Assembly: GCF_000820105.1 (NCBI RefSeq) | Contig: NZ_CDDB01000067.1 | Location: 1-50,245, forward strand | Direction of reading: 5' to 3' | DNA: 50,245 nt | Source: Aeromonas schubertii | Lineage (GTDB): Bacteria; Pseudomonadota; Gammaproteobacteria; Enterobacterales; Aeromonadaceae | In this document: piece by piece, positions 1 to 8,979 of the stretch | Numbering within the stretch: position 1 is the first letter of the stretch | Layout: each line of letters starts with the position of its first letter | Program-made: the position numbers and the translations under genes | Notes under the pieces: generated by a model | What the model was told of the DNA's origin: nothing | The model's input: only the letters and a program-made list of their open reading frames with translations | The model's database searches: none

Positions 1-118
1 GGCCATCGGTCACGGCGTGGCGCGAGAGCGTTACGCCCAGCACTGCGGCCAGCGACGGTGTCACCAGCCAACCCACTAATCTTGCTTTAAGTCGACTTTC
101 CCTTCTGGCGCATCTCAT
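1..118 (-). CDS. Partial hypothetical protein, N-terminal end only
   Basis: An open frame runs leftward from an ATG at 118 and leaves the window without a stop. The 39 visible residues have a strongly basic start (MRCARRESRLKAR) followed by a hydrophobic stretch, which suggests a membrane anchor or uncleaved signal. No clear ribosome binding site is visible, and an internal ATG at 113 lies in another frame that stops quickly. The family cannot be recognised from so short a piece, and it could be a chance frame. The 270 bases from here to the next gene hold nothing I can name. Confidence 0.35.
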   Translation of the reverse strand, partial: MRCARRESRLKARLVGWLVTPSLAAVLGVTLSRHAVTDG

Positions 119-388
119 GACATCAGTGCGGTCGTGTGGCCGCTCGGTGGTCTGTTTTTAGGAATTCACTCTCCCCAACGTTTGATGTTTGGCGTCTGAG
201 GTCTCAAGGGGCCAAATCATCTCGGTAATGATTGAGCTAACGCCTTCAGTAAAACGATGAGTGTCCCAGATAAAAGAAGTGACCGGGCTCTCTTTTTCAC
301 TAATTGGTCGGCACCGGTGGGCGAGCCCCCTCCCAAGGCGCCCTGCTTGTTGCGATAGTGGCAAGATGACCCATTCGGAGAAGAGACC

Positions 389-730
389 ATGCTGGCGCTG
401 ATCACCACAGCTCACCAAACCTGTTACCCCAATCCCATCGGCGTTGTGGCCGGGGAGCGGGTGCGTATCGGCCATGAGGATGACGAATTTCCGGGCTGGG
501 TGCGCACCTACACGGCCGACGGCAACGAGGGGTGGGCGCCCCTGTCGCTGCTGACCCCGGCCGGGCAGGGGGAGGCGTTGGCGCGGCAGGATTACACGGC
601 CCGGGAGTTGAATGTGGAGGTGGGGGAGCGGGTGACGGTGGAGCACGAGTTGGCCGGCTGGCTCTGGGTGAGCAATGAAACGGGGGAGTGCGGCTGGATT
701 CCGCAAAGCTGTATCACCCCCCTTGGGTGA
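389..730 (+). CDS. Tandem SH3-like domain protein
   Basis: This 113-residue protein has no signal peptide or membrane segment, so it is probably cytoplasmic. It consists of two bacterial SH3-like repeats, roughly residues 3-55 and 62-111. Each has a small hydrophobic barrel pattern with the typical 'GERV' turn, a central 'GW' or 'GWLWV' strand and a closing 'GWAPLSLL' or 'GWIPQSCI' strand. The start is supported by GGAGAAGAG just upstream of the ATG. Such small barrels usually bind peptides or proteins, but no partner is evident and the function is unknown. It appears to be monocistronic. Confidence 0.7.
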   Translation: MLALITTAHQTCYPNPIGVVAGERVRIGHEDDEFPGWVRTYTADGNEGWAPLSLLTPAGQGEALARQDYTARELNVEVGERVTVEHELAGWLWVSNETGECGWIPQSCITPLG

Positions 731-731
731 T
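713..731 (+). terminator. Hairpin over the SH3 gene stop codon
   Basis: ATCACCC and GGGTGAT form a 7-bp stem with a 5-nt loop that overlaps the stop codon of the SH3-domain gene. The following CTTGTG is only mildly T-rich, so intrinsic termination is possible but weak. Confidence 0.35.
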
Positions 732-802
732 CTTGTGCTCGACGAGTCCACGTGTGAACGGGTTATAGTGGGCGTCGATTGTCAACTCACCGAGAGTGCA
801 CC

Positions 803-1303
803 ATGAACCGTGATATTGCCGCCCAGTTTATCAAGATGCTGACCAACCTCGATCACTGCCTGGCCAAGGCCGAGGCTCATGCCGAGGCGAAACACTTCAA
901 CGTGGAGAACTTCTTCGGCGAGCGCCTGATCGTCGACATGCTGCCGCTCGCCAAGCAGGTACTGATCTGCTGCGATGCGGCCCGCGCCTGCGTCGCCACC
1001 GCCAGCCTGACCGAGCCGCCGGTACTGGGTGACGATCCCAAGACCATGGCCGATCTGCGCGCCCACGTGGGCAAGACCCTCGGCTACCTGGAGGGGATGC
1101 TGGAGGCCGACTTCAGCCACTTCGAGCGTGGTCATTATGTGCCCCACTGGGCCGGCGGCAAGGGGATGGATGGCCATACCTGCGTGTTCGAGTACGCCAT
1201 CCCCAACTTCTACTTCCACCTCACCATGACCTATGCCCTGCTGCGCAAGGCGGGGGTTGATCTCGGCAAGCGCGACTACCTGGGCAGCCTCAACCTGCAG
1301 TAA
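803..1303 (+). CDS. DUF1993-family protein
   Basis: This 166-residue soluble protein resembles the DUF1993 family, which is related to DinB-like four-helix proteins. Support comes from the 'ENFFGERLIVDMLPLAKQV' region near residues 34-52, the 'FSHFERGHYVPHW' segment, and the C-terminal 'EYAIPNFYFHLTMTYALLRKAGVDLGKRDYL' pattern typical of that family. The family has no established reaction. I chose the ATG at 803 because GAGAG lies a few bases upstream; an in-frame TTG at 779 would add only a poor eight-residue leader. No neighbour suggests a pathway. Confidence 0.75.
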   Translation: MNRDIAAQFIKMLTNLDHCLAKAEAHAEAKHFNVENFFGERLIVDMLPLAKQVLICCDAARACVATASLTEPPVLGDDPKTMADLRAHVGKTLGYLEGMLEADFSHFERGHYVPHWAGGKGMDGHTCVFEYAIPNFYFHLTMTYALLRKAGVDLGKRDYLGSLNLQ

Positions 1304-1414
1304 GGGTTGCAGCTGGATTCGGCCTCGGGCTGGTTTGTGCGTCAGGTGAGTCGGAGCCTCGATTCGGCTCACCTTGGAATAAGGAGCCTCGGCTCACTCG
1401 GGTAAGAAGTCCCT

Positions 1415-1702
1415 ATGTGTATCGTTTCTCTGTTGGTTGGGTCCCTCTTCTGGCTACTTTTGCTGCTCTCCCCCCTGCTGCTTATGCTGGCGCTCTCTTT
1501 TGTGACCTCGCTGCTCACCCTGGGCGGTGAGGTGACCCTCACAAACTGGCCACTGGTGCTGGTGTCGAGTCTGGCGGTCTCTCTGCCGGTGGCTGTCGTT
1601 ATCACCGAATGGGTTCGGCGTCGTTACGGTGTGATTGCTCTCTTCGGGCGCCTGTTGCATCAGCCCGAGCTAACCACGCCACCGGATAACCGACAGGGTT
1701 GA
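1415..1702 (+). CDS. Small two-pass membrane protein, hypothetical
   Basis: This 95-residue protein has two hydrophobic segments, about residues 4-32 and 43-64. They are followed by a basic loop (WVRRRYG) and a polar tail, so it is predicted to sit in the inner membrane with a cytoplasmic C-terminus. A purine-rich GGTAAGAAG precedes the ATG. I do not recognise the family. Just upstream is a small imperfect direct repeat (GGAGCCTCG...GGCTCAC at 1353-1372 and 1383-1397) that may belong to its leader. Confidence 0.5.
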   Translation: MCIVSLLVGSLFWLLLLLSPLLLMLALSFVTSLLTLGGEVTLTNWPLVLVSSLAVSLPVAVVITEWVRRRYGVIALFGRLLHQPELTTPPDNRQG

Positions 1703-1726
1703 GGGGGGCGCTATGATGGTCATGAG

Positions 1727-1754
1727 AAAAACCTGGCGGCATAAGGCCGCCAGG
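1727..1754 (-). terminator. Rho-independent terminator of the 65-residue gene
   Basis: CCTGGCGGC at 1732-1740 pairs with GCCGCCAGG at 1746-1754 around a 5-nt loop. Read on the minus strand, the stem is followed by a run of T from the A-tract at 1727-1731. It therefore terminates the leftward gene that ends at 1786. Confidence 0.75.
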
Positions 1755-1785
1755 TGAATTGTCAAGAGTAGGGTGACAGCGGGTA

Positions 1786-1983
1786 TCAGCCTAGTCTAAT
1801 CAACTCGATGGGCGCGAAGCGCTCTCGGGAGTGGGCCAGCAGCACGCACTTTTCGTGCTCCGCCTGATAGGGGGTCAGGTTGTCGGTGTGGGCCTCCTTG
1901 AGCACGTCTACGGCGCCGGTAGCGGCGATCATCACTCGTTGACCCTGGGTCAATCGGTTTCGATTACGGTCATAGATCTTCAT
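1786..1983 (-). CDS. Small hypothetical protein (65 residues)
   Basis: This 65-residue soluble protein begins MKIYDRNRNRLTQGQRVMI. The pattern 'charged turn - GQRV - hydrophobic strand' followed by 'CVLLAHSRERFAPIELIRL' looks like a small KOW/SH3-type beta barrel, but this is a resemblance only. An excellent Shine-Dalgarno sequence (CAGGAGGAAACC) precedes the ATG. The gene has its own terminator downstream and a CRP-like dyad upstream, so it appears to be a regulated single-gene unit. Function unknown. Confidence 0.65.
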   Translation of the reverse strand: MKIYDRNRNRLTQGQRVMIAATGAVDVLKEAHTDNLTPYQAEHEKCVLLAHSRERFAPIELIRLG

Positions 1984-2036
1984 GGTTTCCTCCTGATAGG
2001 TGTCGAAAACCCGTTCAGCCTACGCCCCTCAAAAAG

Positions 2037-2052
2037 GGTGAGGCATGTCACA
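2037..2052. promoter_or_regulatory. CRP-like binding site
   Basis: GGTGA-GGCATG-TCACA matches the CRP core TGTGA-N6-TCACA at nine of ten core bases. It lies about 54 bp upstream of the start codon of the 65-residue minus-strand gene, a position compatible with activation. Binding is inferred from the motif only. Confidence 0.5.
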
Positions 2053-2114
2053 GATCAAAAAAGCGAAAAAAAGGATTCCATTGGCACCTCCGCTCTGCCC
2101 AGCCATGGAGAGAT

Positions 2115-2140
2115 AAAAAAGCCCGCTTCGGGAAGCGGGC
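2115..2140 (-). terminator. Rho-independent terminator of pgi
   Basis: GCCCGCTTC at 2121-2129 pairs with GAAGCGGGC at 2132-2140. On the minus strand the stem runs straight into six T (A-tract at 2115-2120). It lies 19 bases beyond the pgi stop codon. Confidence 0.85.
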
Positions 2141-2158
2141 TATCGGTTAGCGGGCGGC

Positions 2159-4009
<1,851 letters not shown>

Positions 4010-4088
4010 TCATATTTTCCCCGGCCAGTACCAGCGTAAAGCACTGCCCTTGCCCCCTTCGTCGCGACAAAAACGGGTTTTGTGCAGA

Positions 4089-4106
4089 AGTTGACCGCCG
4101 TCAACT
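4089..4106. promoter_or_regulatory. Perfect dyad AGTTGAC-N4-GTCAACT
   Basis: A 7-bp perfect inverted repeat around CGCC lies about 85 bases upstream of the 62-residue membrane protein gene. TTGACC in its left arm could double as a -35 box. It looks like an operator for a dimeric regulator; the regulator is unknown. Confidence 0.4.
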
Positions 4107-4188
4107 CAGGTTCAGGCGGCGCCTTCTATGCTGCGCGCGCAAGGATTCAGATCTCCCAGGGATGGTTCACAAAGAGAGGAGATCGGAT

Positions 4189-4377
4189 ATGAAGAAGATG
4201 TTTTCCCTGCTGGTGCTCTGCCTGGTGGCCACCGGTGTGGTCGGGTTTCTGACCCTGTCTGCCGCAACCCTGGCGCCGAGCCTGGAGGTGAGAGTGCTCT
4301 CGGTCATAGGTGCGCTGCTGGCCGGTTATCTGATGATGCAACCCATCGTCAACCGGTTGGCGAGTCGCCTGGCCTGA
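4189..4377 (+). CDS. Small inner-membrane protein (62 residues), hypothetical
   Basis: This 62-residue protein has two hydrophobic segments (about residues 4-26 and 36-54) and a basic C-terminus. The frame is open from 3988, but the ATG at 4189 is preceded by AGAGAGGAGATCGG, and the upstream part looks non-coding, so I use this start. It has a terminator directly downstream and a dyad upstream, suggesting an independent unit. Not recognised; function unknown. Confidence 0.6.
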   Translation: MKKMFSLLVLCLVATGVVGFLTLSAATLAPSLEVRVLSVIGALLAGYLMMQPIVNRLASRLA

Positions 4378-4384
4378 TCCCGTT

Positions 4385-4410
4385 AACGAGGCGTCTGCCT
4401 CGTTATTTTT
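4385..4410 (+). terminator. Rho-independent terminator
   Basis: AACGAGGC and GCCTCGTT form an 8-bp stem with a GTCT loop, followed by ATTTTT. It ends the small membrane-protein gene and insulates the copper operon promoter that begins immediately after it. Confidence 0.85.
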
Positions 4411-4412
4411 GC

Positions 4413-4446
4413 CCTTTACATTACAGTTAAGGTAAAGGTTAAGGTT
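4413..4446 (+). promoter_or_regulatory. MerR/CueR-type promoter of copA-cueR
   Basis: TTTACA at 4415-4420 can serve as a -35 box, with TAAGGT at 4441-4446 as a -10 about 20 bp away. Such a long spacer is typical of promoters activated by MerR-family proteins. An inverted repeat CCTTTAC (4413-4419) and GTAAAGG (4432-4438) overlaps the -35 and spacer. CueR is encoded in the same operon, so copper-dependent autoactivation is the likely logic (inference). Confidence 0.5.
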
Positions 4447-4475
4447 CGGGATATTCCATCGAGGGAGTATCACTC

Positions 4476-6839
4476 ATGACCATTTCCATTCAGGTGCCCG
4501 TCAAAGGCATGAGCTGCGCCAACTGCGGTGAGCGTATCGAGCGTGGCCTGAGCGAGCTGGAAGGTGTCACGGCCTCGGTCAATTTTGCCCTGGAGCAGTG
4601 CTCCATCACGGCGACCACCCCCGAGGCCGAGCGCGCCGCCCTGGCTCGTATCGGTGAGCTCGGTTACCAGACCGTCGAAGAGACCCATCAGTTTGCCATC
4701 GAGGGGATGAGCTGCGCCGCCTGCGCCGCCCGTCTCGAGCGGGTGATGGGCGCGCAACCCGGCGTGCTGGGGGCCGAGGTGAACTTCTCTCTGTCCCAGG
4801 CTCGGGTACGCGGGGTGCAGGGAGCGGTGACGCCGGCCTCTTTGCGTGATGCGGTGCAGGGGGCCGGCTTTGGCGCCCACTTCGCCGGTGGTGAAGACAA
4901 GGCGCGCCAACTCACCGAGCAGGCCGAACGGGAGCGCAGTGAGGAGCGGGGTGAACGCCGCCGCCTGATAGCCGCCGCCCTGCTTACCCTGCCTCTGGTG
5001 GTCGGCATGGCATCCATGGCCGGCTGGCTCCCCTGGCACCTGCCGCCCCTGGTCGAGTTTCTGCTCGCCACTCCGGTTCAGTTCTGGGTTGGCGCCCGTT
5101 TCTATCGCGGTGCCTGGCGGGCCTTGCGTGCCGGCGCAGCCAACATGGACGTGCTGGTCGCCACCGGCACCAGCGCCGCCTATGGCTACAGCGTCTGGAT
5201 CTGGCTCAAGCTGGGGTCGGGGGCCATGGGGCATCTCTATTTCGAGGCGAGCGCCGTGGTCATTACCCTGGTCTCCCTCGGCAAGTGGCTGGAGGGGCGC
5301 GCCAAGCGCAGCACCCGAACCGCCATCGTCGAGCTGATGGCCCTGCGCCCCCAGCAGGCCAGGGTGTGGCGCGGCGACCAGTGGCAGCAGTGCGCCATCA
5401 ATGAGGTGCTCAAGGGGGATCGCATCCAGGTGCTGGTGGGCGAGCGCATCCCGGTAGACGGTGTGATCCTGAGTGGTGAGAGCGAGCTCGACGAGGCGGT
5501 GGTCACCGGCGAGAGCGTGCCGGTGCTGCGCCAGGTGGGGGACAAGGTGCTGGAGGGGACCATCAACGGCTCCGGCCTGCTCGAGATAGAGGCCCGCGCC
5601 GTCGGGGAGGAGTCCAACCTCGGCCGCATCATCGCCCTGGTGGAGCAGGCCCAGATGGGCAAGGCCCCGTTCCAGCAACTGGTGGATCGCATCAGTGCCC
5701 TGTTTGTGCCCGTGGTGATGATCATCGCCCTGCTCACTGGCCTGCTCTGGTGGCAGCTTGGTGGTGGGGTCGAGCAGGCGCTGATGGCCGCGGTCGCCGT
5801 GCTGGTGATCGCCTGCCCCTGCGCCCTGGGGCTGGCCACTCCGGCGGCCGTGGTGACCGGTACCGGGGTGGCGGCGCGCCACGGCATCCTGATCCGCGAT
5901 ATCGAGACCCTGCAGCGGGCCCATGGCATTCGCGCCGTCATCTTCGACAAGACCGGGACCCTGACCCTGGGGCGGCCGACCCTGGAGCAGTGGCAGGGGA
6001 GTGAGGCGGACCTGCGCCTGGCCGCCGCCCTGCAACAGGGGAGTGAACATCCGCTTGCCCACGCCATGCTGAGCGCCGCCAGCGGCCCTCTGCCCCAACC
6101 GGAATCGGTGCTGGTGCACGTGGGCAGTGGCATCGAGGGGCGGGTCGAGGGACATCATCTCTTCATCGGTAACCTGGGTCTGATGGGGGTGGCAGGCATC
6201 GATCAGAAGCCGCTTGCGGCGCCAGAGGCCGGGGTGACCCGGGTCTGGGTCGCCCGCGATGGCGAGCTGGCGGGGTGGGCCGATCTGGCCGATCCCCTGC
6301 GCCCGGAGAGCGAGGCCGCGGTACATGCCCTGCAGGGGCGCCACATCGCCGCCTGGCTGGTCAGCGGTGATGCCCGTCCCGCCGTCGATCATGCGGCGCA
6401 GCGGCTCGGCCTGGATGGCGCCTTCGCCCAGGTGAAACCCGAGGGCAAGGTGGAGCGGGTGCGCGAGCTGCAAGCCAAGAGCGACGGGCTGGTGGCCATG
6501 ATAGGGGACGGCGTCAACGATGCGCCGGCCCTGGCCGCCGCCGACGTGGGCATCGCCATGGGGTCGGGGGCCGAGGTAGCCATGGAGACGGCCTCGATTA
6601 CCCTGATGCGGCCGGATCCACGCCTGGTGGTCGATGCCATCGACATCTCGGCCTCGACCTGGCGCACCATACGCCAGAACCTGTTCTGGGCTTTTATTTT
6701 CAACACGGTCGGCATTCCGCTCGCCGCCTTTGGCCTGCTCAGCCCGGCCCTGGCAGGCGCCGCCATGGCCTTGAGCAGCGTGACCGTCCTGACCAATTCC
6801 CTGTTACTGAAACGGTGGCGCCCGCGCGCCGCCGCCTGA
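4476..6839 (+). CDS. copA: Copper-exporting P1B-type ATPase CopA
   Basis: This inner-membrane pump exports Cu(I) from the cytoplasm at the cost of ATP. The 787-residue product has two N-terminal heavy-metal-associated domains, with CxxC pairs at C14/C17 (GMSCANC) and C80/C83 (GMSCAAC). These are followed by transmembrane segments, the actuator motif VTGES, the membrane metal site CPC at 447-449, the phosphorylated aspartate D491 in DKTGT, the SEHPLA motif, and the hinge GDGVND at 677-682. All P1B-1 hallmarks are intact. GAGGGAG precedes the ATG. cueR follows after 14 bases, so pump and sensor are co-transcribed. Silver export is also possible. Confidence 0.96.
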   Translation: MTISIQVPVKGMSCANCGERIERGLSELEGVTASVNFALEQCSITATTPEAERAALARIGELGYQTVEETHQFAIEGMSCAACAARLERVMGAQPGVLGAEVNFSLSQARVRGVQGAVTPASLRDAVQGAGFGAHFAGGEDKARQLTEQAERERSEERGERRRLIAAALLTLPLVVGMASMAGWLPWHLPPLVEFLLATPVQFWVGARFYRGAWRALRAGAANMDVLVATGTSAAYGYSVWIWLKLGSGAMGHLYFEASAVVITLVSLGKWLEGRAKRSTRTAIVELMALRPQQARVWRGDQWQQCAINEVLKGDRIQVLVGERIPVDGVILSGESELDEAVVTGESVPVLRQVGDKVLEGTINGSGLLEIEARAVGEESNLGRIIALVEQAQMGKAPFQQLVDRISALFVPVVMIIALLTGLLWWQLGGGVEQALMAAVAVLVIACPCALGLATPAAVVTGTGVAARHGILIRDIETLQRAHGIRAVIFDKTGTLTLGRPTLEQWQGSEADLRLAAALQQGSEHPLAHAMLSAASGPLPQPESVLVHVGSGIEGRVEGHHLFIGNLGLMGVAGIDQKPLAAPEAGVTRVWVARDGELAGWADLADPLRPESEAAVHALQGRHIAAWLVSGDARPAVDHAAQRLGLDGAFAQVKPEGKVERVRELQAKSDGLVAMIGDGVNDAPALAAADVGIAMGSGAEVAMETASITLMRPDPRLVVDAIDISASTWRTIRQNLFWAFIFNTVGIPLAAFGLLSPALAGAAMALSSVTVLTNSLLLKRWRPRAAA

Positions 6840-6853
6840 ATAAGGAGAGTGCA

Positions 6854-7243
6854 ATGAATATCAGCAAGGTGGCCAAGGCCAGCGGGCTCACCGCCAAGAC
6901 CATCCGTTACTACGAGAGCATCGGCCTCATCACGCCGCCGGTACGCAGTGCCAACGGCTATCGCAGCTACGGCGATGCCGCGGTGCGCGAGCTGCGCTTC
7001 GTGAAGCGGGCGCGCGAGACCGGTTTTAATCTGGAGGAGTGTCAGGAGCTGCTGGCCCTCTATCGGGACGAGCACCGCACCAGCGCCCAGGTCAAGAAGC
7101 TGGCCCAGGAGAAGATCGTCGATCTGCGCGAGCGCATCAGTGGTCTGCAGGCCATGTTGGCCAGCCTGGAGAAGCTGACCTGCTGCTGCCATGGGGACGA
7201 GCGTCCCGAGTGCCCGATCCTGGAAGAGTTCGAGAAGGGGTGA
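6854..7243 (+). CDS. cueR: Copper-responsive MerR-family regulator CueR
   Basis: This cytoplasmic copper sensor activates copper-efflux promoters by distorting DNA between -35 and -10. The 129-residue protein has an N-terminal winged helix (MNISKVAKASGLTAKTIRYY), a dimerisation helix around residues 78-108, and the metal loop with C112 and C120 (CHGDERPECPI), the same positions as in E. coli CueR. Two extra cysteines, C110 and C111, precede the loop. The ATG at 6854 has AAGGAGAG in front and lies 14 bases after copA, making a copA-cueR operon; in E. coli the two genes are in separate places. Confidence 0.93.
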   Translation: MNISKVAKASGLTAKTIRYYESIGLITPPVRSANGYRSYGDAAVRELRFVKRARETGFNLEECQELLALYRDEHRTSAQVKKLAQEKIVDLRERISGLQAMLASLEKLTCCCHGDERPECPILEEFEKG

Positions 7244-7374
7244 GTCGGATAGCGGGTCGATGCTGACCGCAAGCCGGCGAGAGCGATCTGAGTAAAAGGC
7301 TAATAATTGACCTTTATTGTTGGTCCGATGAGCCGGTGCTAGACTGTCGCCCTTCTAGGGAAGGGAGTGGCAGA

Positions 7375-8529
7375 GTGACAGCGAGTGTAACCAAGCAGGT
7401 CCGGCAGGCAGTCGTGACCCAGCTCTGTGAACACGTGGCCTTCAGCCTGCCCTGTCTCCTGCTGGTGGCCATCAGCTGGGCCCTGATGTTTTACGCCTAT
7501 GTCGAGCCACGCCAGACCCTCGTCTGGCTGGGCAGCAACCTGCTGTTGCTGGGGCTGCGCTGGGTTCATCTGCTGTGGCGCCAGGGCATGCTGGAGCGAG
7601 TCGATCACGAGCGGCTCGAGCATGAGCTTTTTATCGGCGTCACCTCCAGCTCCATCCTCTGGGCCATGGGGATTCTCATCTACTTCGACCTGCTGCCGGA
7701 TGCCTATCGGGCCAGCATGTTGATCCTGATCAGCCTGATCCTCACCGGCGGCAGCATATTGCTCATCGGCAGTCGCCGCTGTTTCCTCGGGTTTCTGCTC
7801 CCCCTCGGGGTGACCCTGCTGCTGGAGCTGGCGTTTGGCAGCGAGCAGGAGCGGATCCTCGGCTGCATGGTGGCAGGCTACCTCTTCGTCTTTCTCACCA
7901 CCCTGGTACGCAGGTTGCGGCGGGATATGCTGGCTTCCCTCTATCACCGCTTCGCCAACGCCGATCTGGCGGCCGAGCTGAAGGCGGTCTCCGAGCATCT
8001 GCAGCTCGCCTCGCGCCTCGATGGCCTCACCGGCATCGCCAACCGGGCCCACCTCGATCACTGCCTGGATCTGGCCTGGCGCCGTTGTCGCCGCGCCCGG
8101 GCTCCGCTCTCCCTGATCCTGCTCGACGTGGATTACTTCAAGCAATTCAATGACCTCTATGGCCATCAGGAGGGGGATGCCTGCCTGCAGCAGGTAGCCG
8201 GTGTCCTGGCCGAGGCCCTGCGTCGGGAAGACGATCTGGCCGCTCGCTACGGGGGAGAGGAGTTTGCCCTGCTGCTGCCGGCCACCGGTCATGAGGGGGC
8301 CCGCCAGGTTGCCGAGCAGGTACGCCGCGCCATGCGTCAGCTGGCGATCCCCCACGGTCGCTCCCGGGTCTCCGGGGTGGTGACCTGCAGTCTGGGGGTC
8401 GTGACCCTGGTGCCGGATCCCTCCCTCAGGGTGAGCGATCTTATCCAAAAAGCGGATGCAGCCCTCTATCAGGCCAAGCATAATGGGCGTGACCGAGTGG
8501 AGGTGGCCCTCAAGGGGCGCGCCGCCTGA
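7375..8529 (+). CDS. Membrane-bound diguanylate cyclase
   Basis: This protein is predicted to make the second messenger cyclic di-GMP from two GTP. The 384-residue product begins with about six hydrophobic segments (residues 20-185) forming a membrane sensor module, then a GGDEF domain from about residue 217 (DGLTGIANRAHLD). The active-site loop GGEEF at 293-297 is intact, as is the inhibitory site RxxD (REDD, 284-287) five residues before it, so feedback inhibition is expected. I chose GTG at 7375 because AAGGGAG lies eight bases upstream; a GTG at 7336 is also in frame. Ligand of the sensor unknown. Confidence 0.88.
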   Translation: MTASVTKQVRQAVVTQLCEHVAFSLPCLLLVAISWALMFYAYVEPRQTLVWLGSNLLLLGLRWVHLLWRQGMLERVDHERLEHELFIGVTSSSILWAMGILIYFDLLPDAYRASMLILISLILTGGSILLIGSRRCFLGFLLPLGVTLLLELAFGSEQERILGCMVAGYLFVFLTTLVRRLRRDMLASLYHRFANADLAAELKAVSEHLQLASRLDGLTGIANRAHLDHCLDLAWRRCRRARAPLSLILLDVDYFKQFNDLYGHQEGDACLQQVAGVLAEALRREDDLAARYGGEEFALLLPATGHEGARQVAEQVRRAMRQLAIPHGRSRVSGVVTCSLGVVTLVPDPSLRVSDLIQKADAALYQAKHNGRDRVEVALKGRAA

Positions 8530-8556
8530 AATCCGACACCAGAAGCGAGGAATCAG

Positions 8557-8820
8557 ATGCAATGTCATCGTATTGAGGAGCTGCTCGAACTGCTGCAGCC
8601 CGCCTGGATCCGCGAGCAGGATCTGAGCCTGATCCAGTTTATCGAGAAGCTGGCCCAGGAGGCCGGTTACCAGGGACCCCTGAGCGAGCTGACCGATGAC
8701 GTGCTCATCTATCACCTCAAGATGCGCGATGCCGCCAAGGCGCAGATGATCCCGGGTCTGGCCAAGGATCACGTGCCCGATTTCAAGGAAGCCCTGCTCA
8801 AGGCGCGCGGCATCAAATAA
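8557..8820 (+). CDS. yihD: YihD family protein
   Basis: This 87-residue soluble protein closely resembles E. coli YihD (DUF1040). The N-terminal 'ELLQPAW', the central '[17 protein letters not shown]' and the 'IPGL.KD...[11 protein letters not shown]' tail are all in register. In E. coli yihD sits next to srkA and dsbA, as it nearly does here, where ccoG lies in between. The biochemical role is unknown. A GCGAGGAA ribosome binding site precedes the ATG. Confidence 0.92.
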   Translation: MQCHRIEELLELLQPAWIREQDLSLIQFIEKLAQEAGYQGPLSELTDDVLIYHLKMRDAAKAQMIPGLAKDHVPDFKEALLKARGIK

Positions 8821-8833
8821 ATCCCTCCTTTTT

Positions 8834-8862
8834 GTGGTGCGTTGTCAATGGTGACGCGCCAC
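8834..8862 (+). terminator. Weak hairpin terminator after yihD
   Basis: GTGGTGCGT pairs with ACGCGCCAC (one G-T pair) around an 11-nt loop, followed by TTCTTC. The loop is long and the T-tract poor, so termination is only likely, not certain. Confidence 0.4.
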
Positions 8863-8937
8863 TTCTTCGCTACAAAATTGCGATCATCGTTCCATTCTTG
8901 TCACATCTGACGCCATCTCGCAGCAAGCTGTTTAAGA

Positions 8938-8943
8938 TATAAT
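8938..8943 (+). promoter_or_regulatory. Candidate -10 box for ccoG
   Basis: A perfect TATAAT lies 36 bases before the ccoG start codon. No good -35 hexamer is spaced correctly, so an activator would be expected. I looked for an FNR box (TTGAT-N4-ATCAA) and did not find a convincing one. Confidence 0.4.
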
Positions 8944-8979
8944 CCGCCTATAACAATCAAAACGGAGCAACGTGCTGCA

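Noticed and set aside
158-751. Minus-strand frame opposite the SH3-domain gene
   Set aside because: Pro/Arg/His-rich antisense translation; the plus-strand gene has a good ribosome binding site and clear SH3 repeats.
4470-6473. Long minus-strand open frame antisense to copA
   Set aside because: Low-complexity translation and complete overlap with an unmistakable copA; a shadow frame.
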